Shown piece after piece: positions 1 through 9,752 of a stretch of DNA of 64,000 bases. Made by a program: the position numbers and the translations under genes. The stretch comes from Methylomagnum ishizawai. GTDB lineage: Bacteria; Pseudomonadota; Gammaproteobacteria; Methylococcales; Methylococcaceae. The notes below the pieces were generated by a model. That model saw only the letters and a program-made list of their open reading frames with translations. It had not been told where the DNA came from and ran no database searches. The stretch covers positions 1,508,501 through 1,572,500 of the forward strand of contig NZ_AP019783.1 in NCBI RefSeq assembly GCF_019670005.1. Reading direction: 5' to 3'. Every line of letters starts with the position of its first letter. The stretch's first letter is position 1.

Positions 1-291
1 GTAGCGGGCGTCGTTGGAGACCGCGCCATGGGCGAGGTCGTGGGCGATGAAGCCCAGCCGCAGCATGTACACGGCGTCGATGCTGACCCAGAGCAGGCAG
101 AGCCAGGGATTGGGCGTCACCGCCAGCAGGCAGAGCATGGCGACATGGACGGTGACATACCAGGCCAGGCGCCGCAGATAAAACATCGGCTGGCGGGAAA
201 AGCTGTCGATGGGTTTCAGGAGTTCGGTGAGTTCGAGGAACAGGGGCGTGCGGTCGGTTCTGAGATACTCCTCGCTGGCGGGGTGGATCAT
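1..291 (-). CDS. Fatty acid desaturase family protein, N-terminal part (cut by window edge)
   Basis: The first 97 codons of a minus-strand gene start at an ATG at 291 and run off the left edge without a stop. The translation has a hydrophobic segment around residues 35-60 (LAWYVTVHVAMLCLLAV) followed by HDLAHGA near residue 88. This matches the first histidine box (HDxxHG) of membrane di-iron fatty acid desaturases. These enzymes insert double bonds into acyl chains at the inner membrane. Which lipid it acts on cannot be told because the later histidine boxes lie outside the window. The 177 bases between it and nth show no gene. Confidence 0.7.
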   Translation of the reverse strand, partial: MIHPASEEYLRTDRTPLFLELTELLKPIDSFSRQPMFYLRRLAWYVTVHVAMLCLLAVTPNPWLCLLWVSIDAVYMLRLGFIAHDLAHGAVSNDARY

Positions 292-468
292 AGCGTCTCC
301 TCGGGGTTTGTTTTTTTATCTAGGTCTGTTAGGGCGGGCCGTCCGGTATTTTATCGGGGTGTCGGGCCGGTTTTGAACACGGCTATTCGTCGGGGCATCG
401 CGCCGGGGCGTCCGGGGCGGCATTCCCACAGAGGACGTGGGCACGGATGGGGCGGGGTGTTGGGTGCC

Positions 469-1113
469 CTAATCCGGGGCGGCGGGGGTTTTATCGGGGT
501 ATTCGCACAGGTCGGCGATGGGGCATCGCGGGCATTTCGGCTTGCGGGCCACGCAGGTATAGCGCCCGTGCAGGATCAAAAGATGGTGGGCGTCCTTGAG
601 GAAGGCCGTGGGCGTGGTTTGTTCCAAACCGCGCTCCACTAGCAGGACGTTCTTGCCGGGGGCCAGCCCGGTGCGGTTGGCGACCCGGAAGATATGGGTA
701 TCGACCGCGATGGTATGGGCACCGAAGGCGGTGTTGAGGATCACATTGGCGGTCTTGCGTCCCACGCCGGGGAGGGCTTCCAGCGCTTCGCGGGTGCGCG
801 GCACCGCGCCGCCGTGCTGTTCCAGCAGGAGGCGGCAGAGGGCGATGATATTCCTGCCCTTGCTGTTGTAAAGGCCGATGGTCTTGATGTATTCGCGCAG
901 ACCTTCTTCCCCCAATGCCAGGATGGCCGCGGGCGTATTGGCGACCGGGAACAACTGGGCCGTGGCCTTGTTGACGCCTTTGTCGGTGGCCTGGGCCGAC
1001 AGCACCACCGCGATCAATAGCTCGAACGGCGTGGAATATCGCAGTTCCGTGGTGGGTTCGGGGATGGCGGCGGCGAGGCGCTGGAAGATTTCTAGGCGTT
1101 GTTCGGCGTTCAT
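469..1113 (-). CDS. nth: Endonuclease III (base-excision DNA glycosylase/AP lyase)
   Basis: Bifunctional glycosylase that removes oxidised pyrimidines and cleaves the abasic site. The 214-residue product has the usual length (E. coli 211). It shows the helix-hairpin-helix LPGVGRKTANVI with the catalytic Lys, the VDTHIFRVANR segment with the catalytic Asp, and the C-terminal 4Fe-4S ligands spaced C-x6-C-x2-C-x5-C. The ATG at 1113 overlaps the rnfE stop by four bases (ATGA). A longer in-frame extension upstream is only an rnfE shadow. Position after rnfE is the same as in E. coli rsxABCDGE-nth, so it is probably co-transcribed. Confidence 0.96.
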   Translation of the reverse strand: MNAEQRLEIFQRLAAAIPEPTTELRYSTPFELLIAVVLSAQATDKGVNKATAQLFPVANTPAAILALGEEGLREYIKTIGLYNSKGRNIIALCRLLLEQHGGAVPRTREALEALPGVGRKTANVILNTAFGAHTIAVDTHIFRVANRTGLAPGKNVLLVERGLEQTTPTAFLKDAHHLLILHGRYTCVARKPKCPRCPIADLCEYPDKTPAAPD

Positions 1114-1820
1114 GCTTCGTCGGGGCGGGGGCGGGTGATTTGGAATTGCGGGCCGGTTTGGGCGGCGGTTTGGCGGCGGCGGGCGCGGGCATCCACTAGG
1201 TTTTTCACGGCGACCAACAGTCCTAAACCGATGAACGCGCCGGGCGGCAGCACCGCCAACAGGCAACCGCCGTAATCCTCGAACACCGGCACGGTCCAGT
1301 CCCGCGCCGCGTCCCCGAACAGCAGATCGGCCCGGTTCAGCAAGCGGCCCGTGCCGACGACTTCCCGCACCGCCCCGAGCGCCACCAGGGCCAAGGTGAA
1401 ACCCAGCCCCATCGCCAAGCCGTCCAGCAGGGCGCGGTCCACCGGCTGCTTGGAGGCGTAGGCTTCGGCCCGGCCTATGATCGCGCAATTGGTGACGATC
1501 AGCGGGATGAAGATGCCGAGGATTTGGTGTAGTCCGTGGAAATAGGCGTTCATCGCCAAATCGATGGCGGTGACGATGGACGCGATGATGAGGACGAACA
1601 GCGGCAGGCGGATTTCGCGGGCGATGAACCGGCGCAGCAGCGAAATCGCGGTATTGGACAGGACCAGGGCGGCGGTGGTGGCAAGTCCCAGCCCCAGGCT
1701 GTTGACCACGGAATTGCTCACCGCCAGCAAGGGGCATAGGCCGAGCAGGGCGACCAGGGCTGGGTTGTTGCGCCACAGGCCGTGCTGGAGGATGTCGCGG
1801 TAGGTGTGCCAGCGGTTCAT
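1110..1820 (-). CDS. rnfE: Rnf electron transport complex subunit RnfE
   Basis: Integral membrane subunit (236 residues, about six helices) of the Rnf complex, which couples ferredoxin/NADH redox chemistry to ion movement across the inner membrane. In Gammaproteobacteria it also reduces the SoxR [2Fe-2S] cluster (Rsx). It is homologous to RnfA, and both carry the conserved LIVTNC/LITTNC segment whose Cys is thought to help hold a membrane Fe-S centre. The ATG lies one base after the rnfG stop, so translation is coupled. The C-terminal 35 residues are Arg/Pro-rich and cytoplasmic. Confidence 0.95.
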   Translation of the reverse strand: MNRWHTYRDILQHGLWRNNPALVALLGLCPLLAVSNSVVNSLGLGLATTAALVLSNTAISLLRRFIAREIRLPLFVLIIASIVTAIDLAMNAYFHGLHQILGIFIPLIVTNCAIIGRAEAYASKQPVDRALLDGLAMGLGFTLALVALGAVREVVGTGRLLNRADLLFGDAARDWTVPVFEDYGGCLLAVLPPGAFIGLGLLVAVKNLVDARARRRQTAAQTGPQFQITRPRPDEA

Positions 1821-1821
1821 G

Positions 1822-2445
1822 TCATTCTCCCTGGGTTTCCGCGAATAGCCGCGCCCGGTTCCGCCCGAAGAATACCAAGCTCCGCCGCACCGCGCCCACC
1901 ACGGCCCGTGGCGTGATCGTGGCTCCGGTGAATTGGTCGAAATCGCCGCCGTCGCGTTTCACCCGCCAGCGGGGTTCCGGCGGGTCGCTCAGCGAGCGGC
2001 CCGCGAAGCCGAGTATCCAATCGGATTTGTCGGCGTCGATGGGATCGCCCAAACCGGGCGTTTCCCGGTGGGCGACGACCCGCACCCCCGCCAGCACGCC
2101 ATCGGCCCCGATCGCCACCAGCAGCTTGATCGCGCCGTTATAGCCATCCGGTGCCGTGGGCGACAACACCGCCGCCACCGGCTGGCCGTGCTTGCGGGCG
2201 CGGTAGACGGTCACGGCTTGCCGGGGGTCCAGCGCCGCATCCTCGACGCTCAGGCTGTCGGCCAGGATATCGTTGTCGAAACTGGCGGGCGGCACCAGGA
2301 TTTCCAGGGCTTGCAACAAGGCGGCGCGTTCGTTGGCGGCGATGCGGGCCTGGGTGTGGTCGTGGACCCAGGCCACGAGGCCCAGCCCGGACAATGAGAA
2401 CACCCCGAGCCAGGCGGCGGCGAGGACCGGCTTCGGGAGGTTCAT
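1822..2445 (-). CDS. rnfG: Rnf complex subunit RnfG (covalent FMN flavoprotein)
   Basis: A 207-residue protein with one N-terminal membrane helix (residues about 8-28) and a periplasmic FMN-binding domain. The attachment motif reads FTGATIT, equivalent to the family's S(T)GATxT in which the last Thr carries FMN by a phosphoester bond. The start at 2445 (MNLPKPV) was chosen because its ATG overlaps the rnfD stop by four bases and directly precedes the helix. A much longer open frame upstream has no family similarity. Fifth gene of rnfABCDGE. Confidence 0.95.
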   Translation of the reverse strand: MNLPKPVLAAAWLGVFSLSGLGLVAWVHDHTQARIAANERAALLQALEILVPPASFDNDILADSLSVEDAALDPRQAVTVYRARKHGQPVAAVLSPTAPDGYNGAIKLLVAIGADGVLAGVRVVAHRETPGLGDPIDADKSDWILGFAGRSLSDPPEPRWRVKRDGGDFDQFTGATITPRAVVGAVRRSLVFFGRNRARLFAETQGE

Positions 2446-3434
2446 GTGCCGTAGACCCTGGGGCGGGTGTAGTGGTCGAGGGTGGGCGCGGCGAGGTTCA
2501 TCAACAGGACCGCGAAGGCCACGCCGTCGGGATAGCCGCCATAGGCGCGGATCGCGAACACCAGCGCCCCGCACCCGGCTCCGTGGATCCAGCGGCCTTT
2601 GGGCGTGGTGGCGGCGGTCACGGGGTCGGTGGCGATGAAGAAGGCGCCGAGCATGGTCGCCCCGCCGAATAGATGGAACAGCGGCGTCGGCGGGTGGGCG
2701 GCATCCCACAGGAACGCCATCAAGGCGCAAGCGGACAAGGCACCCAGGAAACCCACGGGAATCCGCCAATCGATCAGTTTCCTCCCCAGTAGCCACAACC
2801 CACCCAGCAGGAAGCCGGAATTGACCCAGGCCCAGCCCGCGCCCACGCTTGGAATGGCGGCGGAGGCCGACGGGTTTTTCAGGCTATCGAGCGGGGTCGC
2901 CAGGGTCAGGGCGTCGAAGCCCAAGCCTTCCGGCAATTCCCGCTGGAAGATGGCGTTCCAGGTCTCGGCGAAACCGAGCGGCGCGGCGCTCAAATCCAAG
3001 GGCGCTAGCCACGCCGTCATCGGCTTGGGGAACGAGACCAACAGCACCGCGTAGCCCACCATGGCCGGATTGAACGGGTTGTGGCCCAGGCCGCCGTAAA
3101 GCTGCTTACCGACCAGGATGGCGAACACCGCCCCGAACCCCGCCACCCACACCGGCGCGAGCGGCGGCAGGGATACCGCCAGCAAAACCGCCGTCAGCGC
3201 CGCGCTACCGTCCCATAGCGTCGCGGCGCTGGGCCGTCCGCGTAGGCGCAGGGCGGCGGCTTCGGCCAGGAGCGCGGCGACCAGGGCGACGAGGCACTGG
3301 ATCAACACGCCGGGGCCGAATTGGACGACCAGCGCGGCCAATCCCGGCACCAAGGCCAGCGACACCTCGGCCATGATGCGGGGGGTATGGCGGGCCGGGG
3401 CGAGATATGGCGATGGGGGGGTGGCGAAACGCAT
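2442..3434 (-). CDS. rnfD: Rnf complex subunit RnfD (covalent FMN membrane protein)
   Basis: A 330-residue polytopic inner-membrane subunit related to NqrB. The LATPLD segment around residue 180 corresponds to the site where RnfD carries covalently bound FMN on Thr. The conserved loop GGLGHNPFNPAM is at residues 114-124 and ATDPVTA lies near the C-terminus. The gene starts 10 bases after the rnfC stop and overlaps rnfG by four bases. Length and order match the E. coli operon. Confidence 0.95.
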   Translation of the reverse strand: MRFATPPSPYLAPARHTPRIMAEVSLALVPGLAALVVQFGPGVLIQCLVALVAALLAEAAALRLRGRPSAATLWDGSAALTAVLLAVSLPPLAPVWVAGFGAVFAILVGKQLYGGLGHNPFNPAMVGYAVLLVSFPKPMTAWLAPLDLSAAPLGFAETWNAIFQRELPEGLGFDALTLATPLDSLKNPSASAAIPSVGAGWAWVNSGFLLGGLWLLGRKLIDWRIPVGFLGALSACALMAFLWDAAHPPTPLFHLFGGATMLGAFFIATDPVTAATTPKGRWIHGAGCGALVFAIRAYGGYPDGVAFAVLLMNLAAPTLDHYTRPRVYGT

Positions 3435-3444
3435 GGGGCGGTGC

Positions 3445-4992
3445 TTAGGGTTCGGAGGCTTCGGAATCGGCGGGATGGGGTTCTGGCGACGGCGTTGGTG
3501 CTTTGGTGGCCCGCTTCTGCTTGGCCCGCGCCAAAGCTTCCTTGACCGCCGCCGCCTTGTCCAGATTGGCCTTGCGGCGCTGGGCCGCCGCCGCCCGTTC
3601 CCGCTGCTCTTCCGCCTTGCGGGCCGCGCGGGCTTCGTGGCGCTGGCGGGCGTGGTCGGCGTGTTCGCGCTCGCGTTGCTTGGCGGCGGCTAGTCCCTTG
3701 GCGGCGCGGAAATGCTGGACCAGCGGAATCCGGCTGGGACAGGCCACATCGCAGCAACCGCATTCGATGCAGGCGGACAATTGGTGGTCGGCGGCGCGTT
3801 CGAGTTGCCCGGAGCGGCTGTACCAATACAACTGCTGCGGCAGCAGGTGGATCGGGCAGACCTCGGCGCAGGCACCGCAGCGGATGCAGGGCAGGGCGCG
3901 GGTTTCGGCCAGGAATTCGCCCCGGCCCGCGATCAGGAGGCAATTGGCCGCTTTGACGAGGGGGAGGTCGTCGCGGGGCAGGGCGTGGCCCATCATCGGC
4001 CCGCCCAGGATCAAACGCTCGGCGGCTTCGGTATAACCACCGGCTTGTCCGATCAAATCGGCGATGGGCGTGCCGATCCGCGCCAGGAAATTCCGGGGTT
4101 CCCGGACGCCCCGCCCGGTCACGGTGACGATGCGCTCGATCAAGGGTTGGCCGTGTACGACGGCCCGGTATACGGCGGCGGCGGTGCCCACGTTCAGGCA
4201 GGCCACGCCGATGTCGGCGGGCAGGCCATGGTTTGGGACTTCCCGCCCGGTCAACACCTGGATCAATTGCTTCTCGCCGCCGGTGGGATAGAGCGTCGGC
4301 ACCGGCACGATTTCGATATCCCCCGTGCCCCCGGCCTGGGCCGAGCGGAGGGCGGCGAGGGCTTCGGTCCGCTCGTTCTCGACCGCCAGCCAAACCCGCC
4401 CGGCCCCCAGGATATGGCGCAGGATCGCGCCCCCGGCCAGGACCGCGGCGGCGTGGTGGCGCAGCAAGCTGTCGTCGCAGGTGATGTAAGGCTCGCACTC
4501 GGCCCCGTTGAGGATCAGGGTATCGATGGGGCGGGAACCCGGCGCGATTTTGCGGGCGGTGGGAAAAGCCGCGCCGCCCAGGCCCACGATGCCGGCTTCG
4601 TGGATCAAGCGCCGTAGCGCTGCGGGCGGATGCTGGCGGAAATCCTCGACGCCGCTACAGGCGAGCGCCTCGTCCGCGCCGTCGGTCTCGATCACGAGGC
4701 AGAGGTCGGACAGACCGGAAGGATGGGGCAGGGGTAGCGCTTCTATCGCCACCACGAAACCGGAACTCGCGGCATGGAGCGGCGGTTGCTGGTCCAGGGG
4801 ATCGCGGGCGATGACTTGGTTTTTCAGCACCCGCTCGCCGATGGCAACCTGGGCTTGGGCCAGCACGCCGCCGCGTTGGGGCAGGGGATAGACCAAGCGG
4901 GCGGGCAGGGCGGCGGTGCGCGGCGGCAACTGGGTGGAGTCTTGTTTGTGCCCGTCCAGGCGCAGGCCGCCGTGGAAATTCCAAAGTTTCAT
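3445..4992 (-). CDS. rnfC: Rnf complex subunit RnfC (NADH/FMN-binding, 2x[4Fe-4S])
   Basis: The peripheral electron-entry subunit (515 residues). It has an NAD/FMN-binding core with [12 protein letters not shown] and [12 protein letters not shown], then two ferredoxin-like clusters, [12 protein letters not shown] and [12 protein letters not shown]. An Ala/Lys/Arg-rich coiled-coil tail of about 80 residues follows, as in many gammaproteobacterial RnfC proteins. The start at 4992 (MKLWNFHGG) was picked because its ATG overlaps the rnfB stop by four bases. The open frame continues far upstream, but only as an rnfB shadow. Confidence 0.95.
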   Translation of the reverse strand: MKLWNFHGGLRLDGHKQDSTQLPPRTAALPARLVYPLPQRGGVLAQAQVAIGERVLKNQVIARDPLDQQPPLHAASSGFVVAIEALPLPHPSGLSDLCLVIETDGADEALACSGVEDFRQHPPAALRRLIHEAGIVGLGGAAFPTARKIAPGSRPIDTLILNGAECEPYITCDDSLLRHHAAAVLAGGAILRHILGAGRVWLAVENERTEALAALRSAQAGGTGDIEIVPVPTLYPTGGEKQLIQVLTGREVPNHGLPADIGVACLNVGTAAAVYRAVVHGQPLIERIVTVTGRGVREPRNFLARIGTPIADLIGQAGGYTEAAERLILGGPMMGHALPRDDLPLVKAANCLLIAGRGEFLAETRALPCIRCGACAEVCPIHLLPQQLYWYSRSGQLERAADHQLSACIECGCCDVACPSRIPLVQHFRAAKGLAAAKQREREHADHARQRHEARAARKAEEQRERAAAAQRRKANLDKAAAVKEALARAKQKRATKAPTPSPEPHPADSEASEP

Positions 4993-5516
4993 CGCGGCGG
5001 CGGGGCTTGCCAAGTGGCGAGGGTGGCGGGGACCGGCACCATGTGGATGCAGTCCACCGGGCAGGGGGCGATGCACAATTCGCAGCCGGTGCATTCCTGG
5101 GCGATGACCGTATGCAGGTATTTGGCCGCGCCCAGGATGGCATCGACCGGGCAGGCTTGGAGGCACAGGGTGCAGCCGATGCAGATATTTTCGTCGATGA
5201 CGGCGACCGCCTTGGGTTTCGCCACGCCGTGGGCGGCGCTCAGGGGTTTGGGTTCCACCCCCAGGAGGTCGGCCAGGGCTTGGACCCCATCCTCGCCGCC
5301 GGGCGGGCATTGGTTGATATCGGCTTCGCCCTGGGCGATGGCCAGGGCGTAGGGACGGCAGCCGGGAAAGCCGCATTGGCCGCACTGGGTTTGCGGCAAC
5401 AGGGCGTCGATTTTTTCGACCAAGGGGTCGCCCTCGACCCGGAAACGCCGGGCCGAATAGCCCAGCAACAGGCCGAAGCCGACGAACAACAAGCAAATGG
5501 CGAGCACGGCCAGCAT
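4989..5516 (-). CDS. rnfB: Rnf complex subunit RnfB (polyferredoxin)
   Basis: A 175-residue ferredoxin-type subunit. An N-terminal membrane helix is followed by the Fe-S motif CGQCGFPGC (with a further Cys in INQCPPGG) and two 4Fe-4S motifs, [12 protein letters not shown] and [12 protein letters not shown]. It relays electrons between soluble ferredoxin and the membrane flavins. The start at 5516 (MLAVLAIC) matches the short N-terminus of E. coli RsxB and lies seven bases after the rnfA stop. The longer upstream frame overlaps rnfA and is rejected. Confidence 0.95.
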   Translation of the reverse strand: MLAVLAICLLFVGFGLLLGYSARRFRVEGDPLVEKIDALLPQTQCGQCGFPGCRPYALAIAQGEADINQCPPGGEDGVQALADLLGVEPKPLSAAHGVAKPKAVAVIDENICIGCTLCLQACPVDAILGAAKYLHTVIAQECTGCELCIAPCPVDCIHMVPVPATLATWQAPPPR

Positions 5517-5523
5517 CGCGTCC

Positions 5524-6105
5524 TCAACCCTTGACCCAGCCCGCGAAGCCCATGAAGGCCAGCGAGAACAAACCGGCGGTGACCAGGGCGATGGCGCTGC
5601 CCCGGAATGGCTCCGGCACGTCGGCCACTTCCACCCGTTCGCGCACGGCGGCGAACAGCACCAGGACCAGGGTGAAACCCAAGGCCGCGCCGAAGCCATA
5701 GAGGAAGGATTCGACGAAGCCATGCCGCTGCTGGACATTGAGCAGGGCCACGCCCAGCACCGCGCAATTGGTGGTGATGAGCGGCAGGAAAATCCCCAGG
5801 ACCTGATACAGCAGCGGGCTGGTCTTGTGGACCACTTGTTCGGTGAATTGCACCACCACGGCGATGACCACGATGAAGACGAGGGTGCGGAGATAATCCA
5901 ACCCCAAGGGTTCCAGCAAATAGGTATCGACCAGATAACTGCTGACCGCCGATAAGGTCAGCACGAAGGTGGTGGCGAGGCCCATGCCCAGGGCGGTTTC
6001 CTGTTTTTTCGACACGCCCATGAAGGGGCATAATCCCAGGAATTTGACCAGCACGAAGTTGTTGACGAGGCTGGTGCCGAGCAGGATGAGCAGATAGTCC
6101 TTCAT
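5524..6105 (-). CDS. rnfA: Rnf complex subunit RnfA
   Basis: First gene of the rnf operon: 193 residues, identical in length to E. coli RsxA, with six hydrophobic helices and the [10 protein letters not shown] segment shared with RnfE. It forms the membrane core with RnfE. The start at 6105 ([10 protein letters not shown]) is the conserved family N-terminus. An upstream in-frame ATG at 6174 adds a Pro-rich stretch with no counterpart. The gene begins 46 bases after the gluQ stop on the same strand, so read-through from dksA-gluQ is possible. Confidence 0.95.
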   Translation of the reverse strand: MKDYLLILLGTSLVNNFVLVKFLGLCPFMGVSKKQETALGMGLATTFVLTLSAVSSYLVDTYLLEPLGLDYLRTLVFIVVIAVVVQFTEQVVHKTSPLLYQVLGIFLPLITTNCAVLGVALLNVQQRHGFVESFLYGFGAALGFTLVLVLFAAVRERVEVADVPEPFRGSAIALVTAGLFSLAFMGFAGWVKG

Positions 6106-6151
6106 GGCGCGGATGGATGGGGGTGGGCCGGGGATTGTAGGGGAAAGCGGG

Positions 6152-7087
6152 TCAGGGCTGGAACCGCCGCGCATCGACCGCGATGCTTTCGATACCCGCC
6201 AGCCGCCGTACTTCCCAGTTTTCCACCGCCCAGGCCAGGATTTCCGCCGCCGCCGCCCCGGCCAGTTCGGCGGGTGGCGCTTGCTTCAACAGGCCGAGCA
6301 GGTGGAACAGCAGGCGTCCGGGTTCGGCGGTGTCGGCCGCGGGGGCGAGGTTCTGCTTGCTGAGTTTCTGGCCGGTATGGGCGTCCACCAGGACGGGAAC
6401 ATGGGCGTAGGTCTTGGCCGGGAGTCCCAGCAGCCGTTCCAGATGGATTTGCCGGGGCGTGGAATCCATCAGGTCGATGCCGCGCAGGACTTCGGTGATG
6501 CCTTGTGCGGCGTCGTCCAGGACGGTGGCGAGAGGGTAGGCGTAGACCGCATCGCGCCGGTACAGGATGAAATCGCCGACCTCGGTTTCCAGGTGTTGGG
6601 CGATCCGGCCTTGCAGGGTGTCGTCGAAGGCGAGGGTTCCGCCCTGGACCCGCACCCGCAGGGCGTGGGCGGCGGGCGGCGGCTGGCCGATCCTGGCCCG
6701 GCACCAACCGGGATAGACTCCCGCCGCGTGGGCCGCCAATTGCTTGCGGGAACAGGCGCAGGCGTAGACCCAGCCCGCTTCCCGGAGCCGGTCCAGGGCG
6801 GCGGCGTAGGCGGCGAGGCGCTGGCTTTGATACAGGACGCTCCCATCCCAATGGAGTCCCAGGGCCTCCAGGCCGCGCTGGATCCGGTCCGCCGCGCCTG
6901 GCACGGTGCGGGGCGGGTCGAGGTCGTCGATGCGCAGGAACCACGCCCCGCCACGCGAACGGGCTTGGAGGAAACCGGCCAGGGCCGTGTAGAGCGAACC
7001 GAGATGCAAGGGGCCGGTGGGCGAGGGCGCGAAACGGCCCCGGTACTCGGGAAAACGGGTGGGAGGGGAGGGGAAGGATTCCCGCAA
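6152..7087 (-). CDS. gluQ: Glutamyl-Q tRNA(Asp) synthetase
   Basis: A truncated glutamyl-tRNA synthetase paralogue (311 residues, no anticodon-binding domain) that attaches glutamate to queuosine 34 of tRNA-Asp. It has the class I signature [11 protein letters not shown] near residue 21 and a KLSKQN motif in the KMSKS position. A zinc site is seen as CACS followed by VYPGWC. It lies 24 bases after dksA, as in E. coli, where dksA transcripts read into gluQ. Confidence 0.93.
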   Translation of the reverse strand: MRESFPSPPTRFPEYRGRFAPSPTGPLHLGSLYTALAGFLQARSRGGAWFLRIDDLDPPRTVPGAADRIQRGLEALGLHWDGSVLYQSQRLAAYAAALDRLREAGWVYACACSRKQLAAHAAGVYPGWCRARIGQPPPAAHALRVRVQGGTLAFDDTLQGRIAQHLETEVGDFILYRRDAVYAYPLATVLDDAAQGITEVLRGIDLMDSTPRQIHLERLLGLPAKTYAHVPVLVDAHTGQKLSKQNLAPAADTAEPGRLLFHLLGLLKQAPPAELAGAAAAEILAWAVENWEVRRLAGIESIAVDARRFQP

Positions 7088-7111
7088 GGCGCGCGATTCC
7101 GGGATGGAGGT

Positions 7112-7552
7112 TTAGCCGATTTGTTTTTCGCGGAGTTCGTCCAGGGTTTTGCAATCGATGCATTGGGTGGCGGTGGGGCGGGCTTCGAGGCGGCGCAGGC
7201 CGATTTCGATGCCGCAGGTTTCGCAATAGCCGTAGTCGCCGCGTTCCAGGTTTTCCAGCGACTCCTCGATCTTCTTGATGAGCTTGCGTTCGCGGTCGCG
7301 GGTTCTAAGCTCAAGGCTGAACTCCGATTCCTGGGTGGCGCGGTCGTTGGGGTCGGGGAAGTTGGCCGCTTCGTCCTGCATGTGGGAGACGGTGCGGTCC
7401 ACCTCGCGCATCAGCTCTTTTTTCCAATTTTGTAGAATGCGGCGGAAATGCTCGACTTGCGGTTCGTTCATGTATTCTTCGCCATCCACCAGGGGGTAGG
7501 GCTGGAAGCTGAACGGCGTCGCTTGGGTTTCGGTTTTTTTGGCGCTGGACAT
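7112..7552 (-). CDS. dksA: RNA polymerase-binding transcription factor DksA
   Basis: Binds the RNA polymerase secondary channel and works with ppGpp in the stringent response. The product is 146 residues. It has the coiled-coil with its conserved tip region ([11 protein letters not shown]) and a C4 zinc finger, CETC then CIDC 17 residues on. The start at 7552 (MSSAKK) is favoured over the ATG at 7579 because an AGGAG sits about eight bases upstream of 7552. The gluQ-rnf genes lie directly downstream. Confidence 0.96.
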   Translation of the reverse strand: MSSAKKTETQATPFSFQPYPLVDGEEYMNEPQVEHFRRILQNWKKELMREVDRTVSHMQDEAANFPDPNDRATQESEFSLELRTRDRERKLIKKIEESLENLERGDYGYCETCGIEIGLRRLEARPTATQCIDCKTLDELREKQIG

Positions 7553-7668
7553 CCACTGAACTCCTAAAACCAGGTTCAAAAAACCGAATATTACTAACAG
7601 GAAACACGGTAAGGGGCAATAGCAAGCCCCGCTTTTTACCGACTTACTCGCCGAGGAATCCCCCGCCG

Positions 7669-8838
7669 ATGCAGATCGCCCGCCGCATGTCCGATATCCG
7701 CCCTTTCCATGTGATGGAAATCCTGGCCCGCGCCCAGGCGCTGGAGCGCGAGGGCCGCGACGTGGTCCATATGGAGATCGGCGAGCCGGACTTCCCGACC
7801 CCGCCCTGGGTGGTGGAAGCCGCCCTGGCGGCTATCCGCGATGGCGAGGTGAAATACACCCCCGCCGCCGGCCTGCCCGAGTTGCGCGAGGCTATCGCCG
7901 CCTATTACGGACGGCGCTACGGGGTGCGGGTCGAACCGCGGCGGGTGTTCGTGACGCCGGGGGCTTCGGGGGGATTTTTGCTGGCGCTGGGCTTGTGGGT
8001 GGAACCGGGGGCCGGGGTCGCCCTGGCCGATCCGGGCTATCCGTGCTACGCGAATTTCGTCCGCTTGTTCGAGGGCGTGCCCCACCTGGTTCCGGTCGAT
8101 GCCGCCGACCGTTTCCATTTGAGCCGGGAACGGGTGGCCCGGCATTGGGGCGGCGGGATGCGCGGGGCGGTGGTCGCCTCGCCCGCCAATCCCACCGGCA
8201 CCTTGATCGAGCCTGGGGTATTGCGGGAGTTGATCGGATTCGTCCAGGAGCGCGGCGGTTTCGTGGTTTCCGACGAGATTTACCATGGGCTGGAATATGG
8301 CGCGCCTTCCCCCACGGCGCTGGAGTTTTCCGACGAGGTTTTCGTCGTCAATAGTTTTTCCAAATATTTCGGCATGACCGGCTGGCGGGTGGGCTGGGTG
8401 GTGGTGCCGGAGGGTTTTGTCGCCGCCGCCGAGCGCTTGGCGCAAAATATTTTCATCTCCACCGCCACGCCGTCCCAAATTGCGGCCCTGGCGGCTTTCG
8501 CCGAGGAAAACATCCGGGAATTGGAAGGCAGGCGCGGCTTGTTCCGGGAGCGGCGCGATTTCCTGTGGGCGGGTTTGCGGGAACTGGGTTTCGGGATACC
8601 GGCCCGGCCCGAGGGCGCGTTCTATATCTATGCCGATTGCGGCCCGTTCTCGCGGGATAGCCAGGACTTCGCCCGGTCGTTGTTGGCGGAAACCGGGGTC
8701 GCGCTGACGCCGGGCCTGGATTTCGGCAAACACCGTCCCGAAGGTTTCATCCGCCTTTGTTATACCGCCCCGCTGGCCCGTCTGGCGGAGGGTTTGGCGC
8801 GTATCGGCGGGTTTGTGCGGGGCGGTCCGGGTGGGTAA
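7669..8838 (+). CDS. Class I/II pyridoxal-phosphate aminotransferase
   Basis: A 389-residue fold-type I aminotransferase of the AspC/AlaT-like branch, which transfers amino groups between amino acids and 2-oxo acids. Visible motifs are SPANPTG (substrate/PLP loop), DEIYHGLEY (Asp contacting the pyridine nitrogen) and [14 protein letters not shown], containing the Schiff-base Lys. The true substrate cannot be told from sequence alone. It is divergent from dksA, with 116 bases between their start codons, and stands alone before the EPS cluster. Confidence 0.88.
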   Translation: MQIARRMSDIRPFHVMEILARAQALEREGRDVVHMEIGEPDFPTPPWVVEAALAAIRDGEVKYTPAAGLPELREAIAAYYGRRYGVRVEPRRVFVTPGASGGFLLALGLWVEPGAGVALADPGYPCYANFVRLFEGVPHLVPVDAADRFHLSRERVARHWGGGMRGAVVASPANPTGTLIEPGVLRELIGFVQERGGFVVSDEIYHGLEYGAPSPTALEFSDEVFVVNSFSKYFGMTGWRVGWVVVPEGFVAAAERLAQNIFISTATPSQIAALAAFAEENIRELEGRRGLFRERRDFLWAGLRELGFGIPARPEGAFYIYADCGPFSRDSQDFARSLLAETGVALTPGLDFGKHRPEGFIRLCYTAPLARLAEGLARIGGFVRGGPGG

Positions 8839-8860
8839 TCATCGAGAAATGGGCGAGCTA

Positions 8861-8869
8861 TGCTAGAAT
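8861..8869 (+). promoter_or_regulatory. Possible extended -10 promoter ahead of the EPS cluster
   Basis: TG at 8861-8862, one base, then TAGAAT at 8864-8869 matches the extended -10 pattern TGnTATAAT. There is no good -35. If used, transcription would start near 8876 and leave a GC-rich leader of about 245 bases before the first EPS gene at 9120. The leader contains CCCGCC at 8978-8983 opposite GGGCGGG near 9000, a possible stem. Otherwise the 281-base gap shows no gene. Confidence 0.3.
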
Positions 8870-9119
8870 CGCCGGTTCAAGGGGGGTGGTCGTCCCGCAA
8901 GTATTCGCCAGAATCCGCGCAGCAATCGCAGCGGAAGCCGCCGGTTGGGCTGACCGCTTCGATAACCCGTGATCGCCCGCCATCCTCTCTTCCCGCGTGG
9001 GCGGGAGCCTCTTGTTTATCTCTGATAGGGAATTCCGCCGATCCATACCGGCCCCGCTCCGCCGTGGGTGGCGGGTGCCCGGAGCCAGCCGTATTATCCA
9101 AGCCAAACGGGAGTGAACG

Positions 9120-9731
9120 ATGCCGCTAACAAGACCCCGAACCTACGTTTTCCTCGTGGTCTGCCTGTTTTTACTCGGCGGGTGCGAAACCGCTCCCCTG
9201 GCCCCCAATGTGGAGCCGCCCACCGAATATACCTATATCATCGGGCCGGGCGATAACATCGAGATGTTCGTCTGGGGCAACCCCGAGGTGTCGCGCTCGG
9301 TGCCGGTCCGGCCGGATGGCAAGATCAGCGCCCCCCTGGTCGAGGAATTGCCCGCTTCCGGCAAGACCCCGTTCCAACTGGCCCGCGATATCGAGCGGGA
9401 ACTCGGCAAATACATCCGCAATCCCCTGGTCAGCGTGATCGTTTCCGGCTTCGTCGGCCCCTACAGCGAACAGGTGCGGGTGGTGGGCCAGGCCGCCAAG
9501 CCCCAGGCCGTGCCCTACAAGGAAAACATGTCCCTGCTCGACCTGATGATCCTGGTCGGGGGCATGACCGAATACGCCGCCGGCAACCGCTCCACCATCG
9601 TCCGTACCGTGAACGGCGTACAACAGCAATTCCGGGTCCGGGTGGACGACCTCCTCGACAACGGCGATATCTCCGCCAACGTCAACGTCCTGCCGGGCGA
9701 CGTCCTCATCATCCCCGAAGCTTATTTCTAG
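9120..9731 (+). CDS. XrtA-system polysaccharide export lipoprotein (Wza/EpsE-like)
   Basis: A 203-residue polysaccharide biosynthesis/export protein. Its signal peptide ends in the lipobox LLGGC, so the mature N-terminus is a lipidated Cys. The IIGPGDNIEMFVWG segment is the start of the Poly_export domain, and a SLBB-like half follows (GQAAKPQAVPY). Such proteins form the outer-membrane exit channel for exopolysaccharide. GGGAGTGA-like bases just upstream support the ATG at 9120. First gene of the collinear 9.1-25.3 kb EPS/exosortase cluster. Confidence 0.9.
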   Translation: MPLTRPRTYVFLVVCLFLLGGCETAPLAPNVEPPTEYTYIIGPGDNIEMFVWGNPEVSRSVPVRPDGKISAPLVEELPASGKTPFQLARDIERELGKYIRNPLVSVIVSGFVGPYSEQVRVVGQAAKPQAVPYKENMSLLDLMILVGGMTEYAAGNRSTIVRTVNGVQQQFRVRVDDLLDNGDISANVNVLPGDVLIIPEAYF

Positions 9732-9752
9732 TCCCCGTCCGAGGAACGCTCC

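Noticed and set aside
469-1776. A 435-residue endonuclease III
   Set aside because: Only the part from 1113 matches the family. The rest is the opposite frame of rnfE, which is itself a well-supported gene.
8839-9119. A cyclic di-GMP riboswitch before the EPS operon
   Set aside because: None of the conserved GEMM-type loop sequences could be found; only generic stems are visible.
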